Positions 7,140-16,000 of a DNA stretch of 64,000 bases are shown here, one piece after another. Each line of letters begins with the position of its first letter. Position 1 is the first letter of the stretch. The notes under the pieces were generated by a model. It saw only the letters and a list, made by a program, of their open reading frames with translations, did no database searches and was not told where the DNA came from. Source of the DNA: Bacteroidia bacterium (GTDB taxonomy: Bacteria; Bacteroidota; Bacteroidia; B-17B0; Aurantibacillaceae); contig JAEUTQ010000082.1 of NCBI GenBank assembly GCA_016787445.1, positions 89,561 through 153,560 on the forward strand, read 5' to 3'. Position numbers and translations under genes: made by a program.

Positions 7140-7410
7140 TGAAGTACAGCAAATAACAAAGTGTTAGCCTCATTTTGTTCTTCGTAGATAATTTCTCGGC
7201 TGATAACAAACTGTGCGAATTTAAAAATCTTACCGCGCCTTCCGTTTTTTGTCCATGCCTTGTTCTGCATCGAGGTGGATAAAACATCACAAGCAGACGC
7301 TTATTCGCTAGCCTTATTTCGGGTCTGACACTATTAAATAATTTGTATCTTTATTCTAACAAATTTTCTGGAAATCGCAGGTAATACCGTCAACACCCGG
7401 AAAGTTAGTG
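7140..7410 (+). repeat. attC-like site 10, diverged, fills the gap between cassettes 10 and 11
   Basis: The 304-base gap between genes holds the most diverged and longest repeat. The 3' box GTTAGTG is at 7404-7410 and the core TATCTTTAT at 7346-7354. The 5' box is uncertain (AATAAC at 7152-7157). The interior sequence is unlike the other sites, so its length may include an insertion. Confidence 0.4.
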
Positions 7411-7418
7411 GTAATATT

Positions 7419-8024
7419 ATGAAAACAACAACCACAATATTTATTTTGACATCAATATCATTTCTCTCTTGTAATAATGGCGACAAAATAAAGGGAGACG
7501 ATTCAATTAGACAAATAACCATAAGCACTGAATCATCAGTAAAAGGGGAAAATAAAGTGAACGACATGCAGGAACTGTTTACTGACTCAATAAATAATCT
7601 AACAATCGGAGACTGTTTTATTTTAAAATCTGAAAAACTAAATAAAGGTTTCGTATTGACCCGTATTCGAAAAGACCTATATGATTTTACCCCGGTAACA
7701 TTAGATTCAACCAAAAAGGATTTAAGTAATTTCACCAATGGCAATATGAGAATGGTTCCTGTCGCCTCAATGAAAGGGGTTGTTGAAAACTGGGGAACAG
7801 AATGTTTAAGTTTAATGGGACAAGAAGATTTAAACGAATTTTTAAAATCATTTAAAAAGGTTGGACAATTGGAATTTAAAGATAAAGCTCCAAGAGTGAG
7901 TTCATCTTGCTACTTAACCGAATATAGTGCCTTGAAATTAAAAGAGTTCTTTAAGGAACAAGAAATGATGTGGATAAACCAAAACAAAACAGTAGGCCTC
8001 GATTCACTCGTTATGCAAAAGTAA
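7419..8024 (+). CDS. Lipoprotein of unknown function (cassette 11, last)
   Basis: This is a 201-residue protein with a signal peptide and lipobox (ISFLSCNN, Cys near residue 18). A linker leads to a domain of about 150 residues containing GDCFILKSEKLNKGFVLTRI. The family is not recognised. It is the distal gene of the array. A box CATTAAC (8032-8038) follows it, but no promoter core or GTTRRRY partner follows, so the array ends here. Confidence 0.6.
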   Translation: MKTTTTIFILTSISFLSCNNGDKIKGDDSIRQITISTESSVKGENKVNDMQELFTDSINNLTIGDCFILKSEKLNKGFVLTRIRKDLYDFTPVTLDSTKKDLSNFTNGNMRMVPVASMKGVVENWGTECLSLMGQEDLNEFLKSFKKVGQLEFKDKAPRVSSSCYLTEYSALKLKEFFKEQEMMWINQNKTVGLDSLVMQK

Positions 8025-8166
8025 CACCACCCATTAACACAGTCCTTTCATCAGAAGGCATAATCATTCATTACTCAACTCAATCTATTAATAACACCAA
8101 CTCACCTTAAGTTTAATCTCAATTTTCTCCATTATTTTTTATCTTTATTCCATTAATTAATATACC

Positions 8167-8574
8167 ATGAAAGTAACCGTAACAGTCACTGTAAATACCA
8201 ATGCCAAAAAGGCTTGGGAAGCTTATACCCTGCCCCAACATATTACCAAATGGAATTTCGCCAGTGATGATTGGCAATGTCCGAGCGCGGAAAATGATTT
8301 GCGTGTGGGCGGAAAATACAAAGCCCGCATGGAAGCCAAAGATGGCAGCTTCGGTTTTGATTTTGAAGCCATCTACGATGAAATAATTCCCCAACAAAAA
8401 ATCACCTATACCATGGGCGATGGTCGTAAAGCCACCACCACCTTTGTTGAGCAAAACAACAACACTACCGTAACAACCGTGTTCGATGCTGAAACTGAAA
8501 ATCCGGTAGACATGCAACAACAAGGCTGGCAGATGATTTTAAATAATTATGCAAAACACGCTCAAACACTTTAA
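8167..8574 (+). CDS. SRPBCC (AHSA1/START-like) domain protein
   Basis: The 135-residue protein covers a single SRPBCC fold: an opening strand VTVTVNTNAKKAWEAYTLP, then HITKWNFASDDWQCP and VGGKYKARMEAKDGSFGFDF, and a C-terminal helix with GWQMILNNYAKH. This is typical of the AHSA1-like (activator of Hsp90 ATPase homologue) ligand-binding family; the ligand is unknown. It is the first ordinary chromosomal gene after the cassette array and is followed 4 bases later by another SRPBCC gene, so the two probably form an operon. Confidence 0.8.
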   Translation: MKVTVTVTVNTNAKKAWEAYTLPQHITKWNFASDDWQCPSAENDLRVGGKYKARMEAKDGSFGFDFEAIYDEIIPQQKITYTMGDGRKATTTFVEQNNNTTVTTVFDAETENPVDMQQQGWQMILNNYAKHAQTL

Positions 8575-8578
8575 ACCC

Positions 8579-9037
8579 ATGATTAAAAAAACCTATTCCG
8601 TTCAAATTAAAGCACCGGCTGCTAAAGTTTATTCAACCATGCTTGGTATCGATAACAAAAAAACCTACGAGCAATGGACCGCCGAATTCAATCCAACTTC
8701 TACTTTCGAAGGCAACTGGAACAAAGATTCGAAGATGTATTTTGTAGGTACGGGTGAAGACGGCAAACGCGGCGGAATGATCTCCATGATTGTGGAACAC
8801 ATTCCCGCTAATTTTGTTTCCATTAAACATATTGGTATGCTGATGGGTGATGATGAAATTACCGGCGGTCCGGATGTAGAAAAATGGGCCGGCGGCTGCG
8901 AGAACTATACCTATAAGGAAAACAACGGCCACACCCATTTGAGCGTTGACATTGATGTAATCGAAGAATACGAAGACTATTTTGATGGCACGTATCCTAA
9001 GGCTCTCGCAAAATTAAAGGAGATAATTGAGCAATAA
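8579..9037 (+). CDS. SRPBCC domain protein
   Basis: This is a 152-residue START/SRPBCC-fold protein. It opens KTYSVQIKAPAAKVYSTMLG, has YEQWTAEFNPTSTFEGNW in the middle, and ends with a helix containing TYPKALAKLKEIIEQ. The ATG at 8579, just after the upstream stop, fits better than 8549, which would overlap. The function is a probable hydrophobic-ligand binding role of unknown target. Its last 74 bases recur, partly diverged, after the toxin-antitoxin pair at 9696-9769. Confidence 0.78.
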   Translation: MIKKTYSVQIKAPAAKVYSTMLGIDNKKTYEQWTAEFNPTSTFEGNWNKDSKMYFVGTGEDGKRGGMISMIVEHIPANFVSIKHIGMLMGDDEITGGPDVEKWAGGCENYTYKENNGHTHLSVDIDVIEEYEDYFDGTYPKALAKLKEIIEQ

Positions 9038-9086
9038 ATAAGCAGCACGGATTAAAAATCCGCGCCAACATGGTTAGAATAAACCC

Positions 9087-9117
9087 TTGTAGTTTTCCGC
9101 TTTTTATTGTAAATTTG
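9087..9117 (+). promoter_or_regulatory. Probable promoter of the toxin-antitoxin pair
   Basis: TTG (9087-9089), a 20-base spacer and TAAATTTG (9110-9117) match the Bacteroidota -33/-7 pattern (TTTG, then TAnnTTTG). It lies 18 bases before the antitoxin start. Confidence 0.5.
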
Positions 9118-9135
9118 AAAATCAAAATTAAAGTC

Positions 9136-9366
9136 ATGACAACAACTGCCATTAAAAAACAAGTTGACAATTACCTTCCCTTACTTTCGGAAAAACAACA
9201 GACTTTAATTCTTGAAATGATTAAGAGTTGGTTAAATGTTGATAAGGACACCAAACGAATAACACGTAAGCAATACAATAAAGAAATTAATGAAGCCGTG
9301 TCACGAATTGAAAAAGGTAATTCAGTTTCTCACAAAGACGCGCTTAAGGAATTATCTAAGTGGTAA
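9136..9366 (+). CDS. Antitoxin of a ParE/RelE-type toxin-antitoxin pair
   Basis: This is a 76-residue charged helical protein (ESxWxxV-free, with KQQTLILEMIKSWLN and RKQYNKEINEAVSRIEKGN). Its C-terminal half, ending SHKDALKELSKW, looks like the toxin-wrapping part of small antitoxins. Identity rests mainly on its overlap with a ParE-like toxin gene: its stop overlaps the toxin GTG start by 7 bases. The ATG at 9136 is chosen because it lies downstream of the promoter-like TAAATTTG and gives the expected antitoxin size. It may repress its own promoter, as is usual for such pairs. Confidence 0.7.
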   Translation: MTTTAIKKQVDNYLPLLSEKQQTLILEMIKSWLNVDKDTKRITRKQYNKEINEAVSRIEKGNSVSHKDALKELSKW

Positions 9367-9671
9367 AACCATCCTACAAAATAATCTGGGACAGAAAAGC
9401 TCTTGACCATTTCAAAGACATTCTGACTTATCTCGAAAAACAAAGCAAGCAAGCTCCGAAAATTGTTAAGGACGCAATTATTTCTCGACTTGATGTTATT
9501 AAAACAAATCCTCTTATTAGCGAACAAGACAAATTAAAAGACTCGCCAAATAAGGACTTTAGAGCTTTTGTCGTTTTCAGTTACCGCGTTACTTATCAAA
9601 TTAAAACAGATGTAAAAGAAATTCGGGTTTTAAGAGTTCGACACACAAGCAGAGAACCTCTTGGCTATTAA
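9360..9671 (+). CDS. ParE/RelE superfamily toxin
   Basis: This is a 103-residue protein with the compact ParE/RelE layout: SYKIIWDRKALDHFKDILTY, then a helical hairpin, FRAFVVFSYRVTYQIKTD and EIRVLRVRHTSREP. The late RxRHTSREP motif is typical of ParE-like toxins of type II systems, which act on gyrase (ParE) or on ribosome-bound mRNA (RelE); which applies here cannot be told. The start codon is GTG and overlaps the antitoxin end, implying translational coupling. Confidence 0.82.
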   Translation: MVKPSYKIIWDRKALDHFKDILTYLEKQSKQAPKIVKDAIISRLDVIKTNPLISEQDKLKDSPNKDFRAFVVFSYRVTYQIKTDVKEIRVLRVRHTSREPLGY

Positions 9672-9695
9672 TTAACGGATACCGGCAAAAACACT

Positions 9696-9769
9696 AAGAA
9701 TACGAAGAATATTTTGATGGCACGTATCCTAAGGCTTTTAATAAACTAAAAGAAATAATTGAGAAATAG
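9696..9769 (+). pseudogene. 3'-end remnant or duplicate of the SRPBCC gene
   Basis: These 74 bases align without gaps, including the stop, to 8964-9037, the end of the SRPBCC gene 732 bases upstream. The first 41 bases have one mismatch; the rest is clearly homologous but diverged (encoding AFNKLKEIIEK versus ALAKLKEIIEQ). No start codon or N-terminal part is present. It is either the remnant of a tandem paralogue or the original 3' end displaced by insertion of the toxin-antitoxin segment. Confidence 0.75.
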
Positions 9770-9774
9770 AAGCA

Positions 9775-12700
9775 CTAAGCCTTCAACCCTATTACCAATA
9801 AATCATCTACCTGTTCGTAGTTTCCTTTCCAGGAATTGATTTTATCTTTTACCAATTGCTTTTGCTCTTCAACAGACAGATGTTTAATGCCGCGTAAAAA
9901 ATCTTTCATGTTCTTTGCCATGAATTTTTTACCGTACTCACCGCCAAACTGATCAGGATAACCGTCGCTGGTTAAATACACCATGTCGCTATTCTCTAAC
10001 ACCACCTCACTTAATTCATATTTAAAATTAAATGGCGTGAAGCTGGCAATACTGGCTTTGGTTGGTTTGACTTCTACAAACTCGCCGTTATTTTTAAATA
10101 TCCACAACGCACGATTCGCGCCTGCATATTGTAATTGCTTTGTTTTGTGATTGTACTTAACAAGCGCAATCTCCATACCGTCTTTGTTGGTACCATCGGC
10201 CGTGGCATCTTGTTTCAATACTTTTTTAATGGCGTTGTTGGCTTCAAATAAAATCTGTGAAGGTTCACTGCTGCGCAAAGCAGCCTCCGTTAGTTTCTCA
10301 GAGCAAATCGTACTCATGAAAGCACCCGGAACACCATGTCCCGTACAATCGGCACAAGCTATTAAAAATTCATTCTCATTGACTTTACTGAACCAATAAA
10401 AGTCACCACTTACAATATCCTTTGGCTGGAAGAACACAAAAGTATCTTGATAAGCCGCGGTAATCTCAGCGTAAGACGGTAAAATGGATTGCTGAATGCG
10501 CTGAGCATAATTGATACTGTCGGTAATTTCTTTCTTTTGTGTTTGAAGTTCGTGCTTTTGTTCTTCCAACATATTCACTTGCTCTTCAATGGTGGCAGTA
10601 CGTTGCTTAATAACAGCTTCGAGTTTTAAATTTTGTTCCACCAATCGCTTTGAATATAATTTAACGATTAAGGCCACGAATAAAACAAATAAAATCGCGT
10701 AAGCTATGTAGGCCCACACCGTACGGTACCATGGCGGCAAGATTTTAAACGGAAAATGTATTTCCAATTCTTCGGTGTTCATGTCGCAGCGGGCTTTGGC
10801 ATGAAAAATATATTTTCCTTCGGGTAAATTGGTGGTTTTAATGTTATTTTGTGTACTCCACACGCTGTAATTTTCTTCGTCGCTGCCTTCAATCCAGTAA
10901 CTGAACTCAACCGCGTTTTTATTTTCAAAGCAATTGTACCCCAAAATAAAACTCAATTGATTATGAGAGTAAGTAATATTAAAATCAAAACCGGAAGCAT
11001 CATCTCCCGACGCTACGTTATTGATGATGGTATCTTTTTTAGAAATAACAGAAGTTAAAAAGAAATTGTAAGAGCGTTTTAATTTTTCTTTTTGCTTGTT
11101 CACCAAAAACAAACCTTCGTCGGTACAAATAAACGTTGTTTTATTTAAGCTGTCGTACGTAATTAAGTTGACTTTAGTATCCTTTAATTTGTTGGTGATT
11201 TCGTTGTTGATGTAGCTTTTTCCGTTTTCGGAAGTAATATAAATCACTTTGTTTTCAATGCGGTTGAGCTTTTTGTTTTCGTACGACTGCGAACAAATTA
11301 AATCGCCTTCCAACTCCGCCGCTCTGAATATTTCGGAACTTTTCGTCGCGGCATAAAACTCCGGTGATTTAATACACTCTACTCTGTTGTCGGCTCTTTT
11401 TCTTACGGCAAACACGCCGCTGTCGGTACCAATTAATAATTTGTTCTTGTAAGTAAATACGTAATTCTCGCCTAACATCTGAGGCAATCCTTCTTTCTTT
11501 TGAATGGAATCCAACAAGAAAGAACGGTAGTAGTTCAAATAATAAATACCGTTACTGGCGCAACCAAAATAAATATTCTTGTGAAAATCGGAGGCTAAAC
11601 TTAATACCGGAATGTTTAACTGATAGGTCTTGATATAGGTGAATTTTTTCTCGATGTAACTGTACACATCCACGCCTTCATCGGTACCGGTATAAATTAA
11701 TTCCTTTTTATAAGGGTCGGATAAAATGCAAAAGCTGCGCGTGTCATTACCTTGTCGGATAGTTTTTCCGTCGTAAATAAAAACACCCTTCTCAGTGGAG
11801 ATAAATAAATCGTTATCAATTTTGGTGAGATTCCAGGTTTGCTTATTGAAGCCTTGTAAAAATTCAAATACATTGTTAACCGGATTAAAAAACTGTACGC
11901 CTTTATCGGTTGACACAAATAATTTACCATCATAATACGCGGCACTTGTTACGAGTCCTGATATGCCGGTCTGACGATCGTATTTAAATAATTTAGAGTT
12001 AAGCTCTACAAAGGAAACCCCATAGTAAGTGGCTAACCATAAATTATTGTTTCGGTCCTGAAATCCTGACTTTACATTATCCTCATAAATTCCGGTTTTA
12101 GAATTCAAGCGTTTAATGATTTCTAAATTTTTATTGATGAGGAAAGCGCCCTTCTTATTGGACGTAATCACAAAGTTTCCATCCTTTAATTCGCAACCAT
12201 TGTTAAACTCCGACTCCAATAATTCCGCGTCGCTGCTGTTATTCCATTTTTCAAACTTGGTTTTGGTTGGCGTAACGGAATCGTATGTGACTTTGTAAAT
12301 CCCGAGATTACGATAACCCATCGCGAAGGTGTTGGCGTTGATGCGGTAATTAAAAAATGCTTTTTCAGAAATTAAACTTTCGGTGTTGGCTACATAATTC
12401 ATCACCGCATTGTCGAGCACCAGCACATTATTGTCAAGGTCTGTTACAAACAAATGCTTCCCCATGGCAAAAGCACGGATGTGAAAAGCATTTTGTGGTG
12501 AATAGGCGCGGTAAGAATTTCCTTTTTTCTCGATGAGTTTATCGGCAGATAAAAAATAGAGATTCCCGTTTAAAGAAAGAATTTGTTTGATGGGTTCTTG
12601 CGGCTGCTCGTTGGTGTTAAGATTTCCTTTCAAAGAAACGCTTACATAGCGACCGTTCTTATTTTTTTCAATGGTAAAAAATTCGCCATTATCACCCCCA

Positions 12701-12978
12701 ACATAAATATTTCCTTCCGAATCATTAATGATACTATAGGCCGGAATCAAATCCGGTAAGGCTATGATTTGCCAGTTGAGTCCGTCGTAAACCAAAACCC
12801 CGCTTTGGTTGGCCATAAACACACGACCTTCTTTATCTTGCGCTACCCCGTTGTTATTGGCACCCTGGTTGTATTCTTTGGGTAAATAATTATGAATGAA
12901 ATACTCCCCTTTTTGAGCCCGGATGGTTAAAGCCGCAAAAAGCAACAGAAATAAAGCGTATTTAAGTTTTGTAAACAA
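9775..12978 (-). CDS. Propeller sensor with Y_Y_Y domain and SpoIIE/PP2C phosphatase
   Basis: This is a 1067-residue transmembrane signalling protein. A signal peptide is followed by about 640 residues of propeller repeats (for example GVAQDKEGRVFMANQSGVLV), then a Y_Y_Y-like domain before a transmembrane helix near residues 755-777. A coiled coil (about 780-840, ending INYAQRIQQSILP) leads to a SpoIIE-type PP2C phosphatase with the metal-binding motifs SGDFYWFSKV and CADCTGHGVPGAFMSTIC. Such proteins sense an outside signal and dephosphorylate cytoplasmic partners, often anti-sigma-factor antagonists. No partner gene lies beside it. Confidence 0.88.
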   Translation of the reverse strand: MFTKLKYALFLLLFAALTIRAQKGEYFIHNYLPKEYNQGANNNGVAQDKEGRVFMANQSGVLVYDGLNWQIIALPDLIPAYSIINDSEGNIYVGGDNGEFFTIEKNKNGRYVSVSLKGNLNTNEQPQEPIKQILSLNGNLYFLSADKLIEKKGNSYRAYSPQNAFHIRAFAMGKHLFVTDLDNNVLVLDNAVMNYVANTESLISEKAFFNYRINANTFAMGYRNLGIYKVTYDSVTPTKTKFEKWNNSSDAELLESEFNNGCELKDGNFVITSNKKGAFLINKNLEIIKRLNSKTGIYEDNVKSGFQDRNNNLWLATYYGVSFVELNSKLFKYDRQTGISGLVTSAAYYDGKLFVSTDKGVQFFNPVNNVFEFLQGFNKQTWNLTKIDNDLFISTEKGVFIYDGKTIRQGNDTRSFCILSDPYKKELIYTGTDEGVDVYSYIEKKFTYIKTYQLNIPVLSLASDFHKNIYFGCASNGIYYLNYYRSFLLDSIQKKEGLPQMLGENYVFTYKNKLLIGTDSGVFAVRKRADNRVECIKSPEFYAATKSSEIFRAAELEGDLICSQSYENKKLNRIENKVIYITSENGKSYINNEITNKLKDTKVNLITYDSLNKTTFICTDEGLFLVNKQKEKLKRSYNFFLTSVISKKDTIINNVASGDDASGFDFNITYSHNQLSFILGYNCFENKNAVEFSYWIEGSDEENYSVWSTQNNIKTTNLPEGKYIFHAKARCDMNTEELEIHFPFKILPPWYRTVWAYIAYAILFVLFVALIVKLYSKRLVEQNLKLEAVIKQRTATIEEQVNMLEEQKHELQTQKKEITDSINYAQRIQQSILPSYAEITAAYQDTFVFFQPKDIVSGDFYWFSKVNENEFLIACADCTGHGVPGAFMSTICSEKLTEAALRSSEPSQILFEANNAIKKVLKQDATADGTNKDGMEIALVKYNHKTKQLQYAGANRALWIFKNNGEFVEVKPTKASIASFTPFNFKYELSEVVLENSDMVYLTSDGYPDQFGGEYGKKFMAKNMKDFLRGIKHLSVEEQKQLVKDKINSWKGNYEQVDDLLVIGLKA

Positions 12979-12991
12979 GCTTCTAATTTAC

Positions 12992-13025
12992 AAAAAAAGC
13001 CCTGAAGTACGAAGACTTCAGGGCT
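12992..13025 (-). terminator. Rho-independent terminator after the 13052-16081 gene
   Basis: An 11-bp stem AGCCCTGAAGT / ACTTCAGGGCT (12999-13024) is followed, on the minus strand, by a T run (A run at 12992-12998). Confidence 0.8.
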
Positions 13026-13051
13026 TTATGAATTTTTGAAAAAAGGTGCTT

Positions 13052-16000
13052 TTATCTTTCAATTACCGCTTTTTTAACGGCAATGATTTTGTCGTTTTGT
13101 TTAATCTGCACCATGTAAACACCGGCCGCAAAACTTTCGGTATTGATGACTAAATGCTGATTTAATGATTTAACTGAATAAACAGTTTGTCCGAGTGTAT
13201 TTACTAAATCCACCGTCGTTTCAGATTTTGGCAAACTATTTAAATCGATGTTCATGACTGAATTAGCAGGATTTGGATAAATACTTATGCGAGATGCTAA
13301 AGCATTTAAATCCGCAATAGCAGTTGCACCAATTTTATCGTTCGATTGATTACTGCGTGTTTTGGTTTTTAATACCATTGGTGAATTGACACCGTATTTT
13401 GCGGTAGCATTACAGTTAAAGCCGCTGGCATCTACAAACCATTTTACACCCAATGGCCAGAAAGATGAATAAAACGGATCGTTCGCTAAATTTCCTACGG
13501 TGCTGGCAATTAATGTTTCAGTACCGGTGGCAATCGTTCTGCGTTTTACATTATAAATAGTTACCGGTGGCACGCTTGATTCAATCGCATAACTATTCCA
13601 ATTGAAGTTACCATTCATTTGATCCTGAATAAAAATAGTTTCGTGCCATTTACTCATGGCGCTGTAATTACCGCAAGAATCGCGTAATTGTAATTTATAT
13701 TTATAATAAGTTAGATTAGGATCGCCGTTAGCCGGACCAACACTTCTGTTCGTATCTACGTACATGCTAAATGCAGACTTATGTACCGATGCAATACGTT
13801 TGTAAGTATTTAAGCTTACTTCACGGTAAACGATGAAGCTATCGGCAGATGGATATAAAGTTTTCTCCCAATAGATTTCATTATTAACACTTAAACTGTC
13901 AACCGTAACCTGACAAATATCCGGAGTTGGCGGATTAACTAAATTAACTGTAAATGTAGCGGAGTTGCGACAACCGTTAGATCCGGTAGCGCTTACTGTA
14001 TAAACGGTATTTACTGTTGGTGTAACTGAAATGGTTTGGTTAACAACTGTACCCGGCGACCAAGTATAAGTGGATGCGCCATTACCCGTTAAAACTTGTG
14101 TTTTGTTTAAACACACTAAATTTTTTCCACTGATTGTAACAGTTGGATTATTAATTAGCGCTACGTTAATCGTTCCACTGTTTACGCAGTTATTAGAATT
14201 CGTTCCGGTTACAGTGTAAACTTGTGTTGCTGTTGGTGTAAAGGCTACTCCGTTGCTTACTCCGCTACTCCAAGTATACGTTGAGGCACCGGCTCCGTTT
14301 AAGGTTAACAAACTTCCTGTACACACAGCCGTTGGTGAAGCCACACCGGTAACGGTTGGCAATGGATTAACCGTTATACGATTTACACTGGTAGTGGTAG
14401 TTCCACAAGCGTTAGTGGCAGTTACGATTACACTAAAAGTATTAGAAGCTGTAAAACTCATTGAGGTATTAGTACCTGTAGTTGGAGAAAAACTAACACC
14501 GCTTGCTCCTACTACAGTCCATCCATAATTAGTAAGAGGTTCAGTTGAGGATAAAGTTAAAGGTGATGTTGTAATAGTTCCGGCACATAAAGTGTAATTA
14601 GATGCCGTTGTAGTTACAGTTGATGGTAAGGTACAACTTAGCTTTTGAATATATCCGTCGGTTTGTCCTACAGCTGTTAAATTCGCAACGCCTGCATCCG
14701 GGTTAAAATCAACGGTAGTCCAAAATGTTCCAATTGTATACACATTTCCCTGTGTGTCTAAATCAATGTCGGAAGGATAATCACCAAGGTTATTGCTACC
14801 AAATGATTTTGCCCATACAAAATTCCCATTGTTATCCCATTTCAAAACATAACAATCCTGATTAGTACCTTGAGCTTGCAAAGTATAAGTTCCTGCATTC
14901 GGATCAAAGTCAACTACTCCATCAAAGGCACCGGTTACATAAACATTTCCTCCCGGATCCAATACACATTCGGGAGCACTTTGTGTATTCATACCTCCAA
15001 TTTGTTTAGCCCATTGATAAGCGAGTGTTGAATTTAACTTCAATACAAAAGCATCCGCACTTCCTAAAGAACCTAAAGATTGGTTGAGTGGTCCGGGATC
15101 CATGTCACAAGCCGCACTGAATTGTCCGCATACAAATACGTTGCTATTAGCATCCAGCGTAATACCAACACCATAATCAGTTCCGGTTCCGCCCATCACA
15201 GCAGCAGAGTTAAATCCACCGGTGCCGCAAGTTAATTTCACAACGTAAAAATCACTTCCGCCTTGTGAGGTATAAGTAGGACAAGTACATCCCGGTGAAA
15301 GAGTAACGGTTGTACCTGCAAAAATTCCTGTACAATAAACGTAGTTATTTAAATTATCAACTTTAAGATCATAACCGTAATCAGCTACAGTTCCTCCCAT
15401 GGATTGTGCCCAAACATAATTTCCATTGATATCGTATTTACCAACGAATATATCATTTGAACCACGAATTATTAAAGTGTTTGTTGTTGCACTTGGATTA
15501 AAATCCGCTGTCCCAATAAAAGTCCCGGTGATATAAACGTTAGCGTTAAGGTTATCAATATCAATGGCGCTTGCCCAGTCGGAACCTGTACCACCCATAT
15601 TACGTGCCCAAAGAAAATTTCCTAGAGAGTTTAATTTAAACATACACACATCGCTACTACCTGCAGATGTAAGATTAGTAACACCGGCTCCCGGATCAAA
15701 ATCGACTGTACCGTTAAAACTACCTACAACATAAATATTGGAAGAAGCATCGCAAATAACATCTGCTGCAACTTCATCAGTTGTAGTACCAAGGCGACGA
15801 GCCCATACGAAATTTCCTGCAGAAGTTAATTTCATAATAAAGATATCATCGCCACCTGCAGTAGCTGTTAAATTGTAAACACCTGCGCCCGGGTCGAAAT
15901 CGACCGTACCTGAAAATGAACCAACGGCAATAACATTTCCTGCCGCATCAATGGCAGTAGCACGCCAATCGTCGTAAGTAGGACTACCGAACGAACGGGC

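Larger units (their letters stand above)
1..8040 (+). mobile_element. Integron-like gene cassette array (about 11 cassettes, no integrase in window)
   Basis: Twelve small ORFs, all on the + strand, are separated by ten related repeats. Most repeats start with a GCTAAC/TACTAAC-like box and end with GTTAGC/GTTATAG/GTTGGC-like boxes, the R''/R' signature of integron attC sites. If exchange occurs after the G of the 3' box, cassettes would span about 1-810, 811-1551, 1552-2268, 2269-2834, 2835-3663, 3664-4267, 4268-5261, 5262-6003, 6004-6603, 6604-7404 and 7405-8038. The sites are longer than classical attC (about 57-141 bp), and each carries a promoter-like core. The upstream end and any integrase lie outside the window. 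The integron reading is an inference from repeat architecture. Confidence 0.62.

Noticed and set aside
9691..9774. Terminator or small gene between the toxin and the propeller gene
   Set aside because: The segment is explained by homology to the SRPBCC gene 3' end and has no start codon or hairpin of its own.
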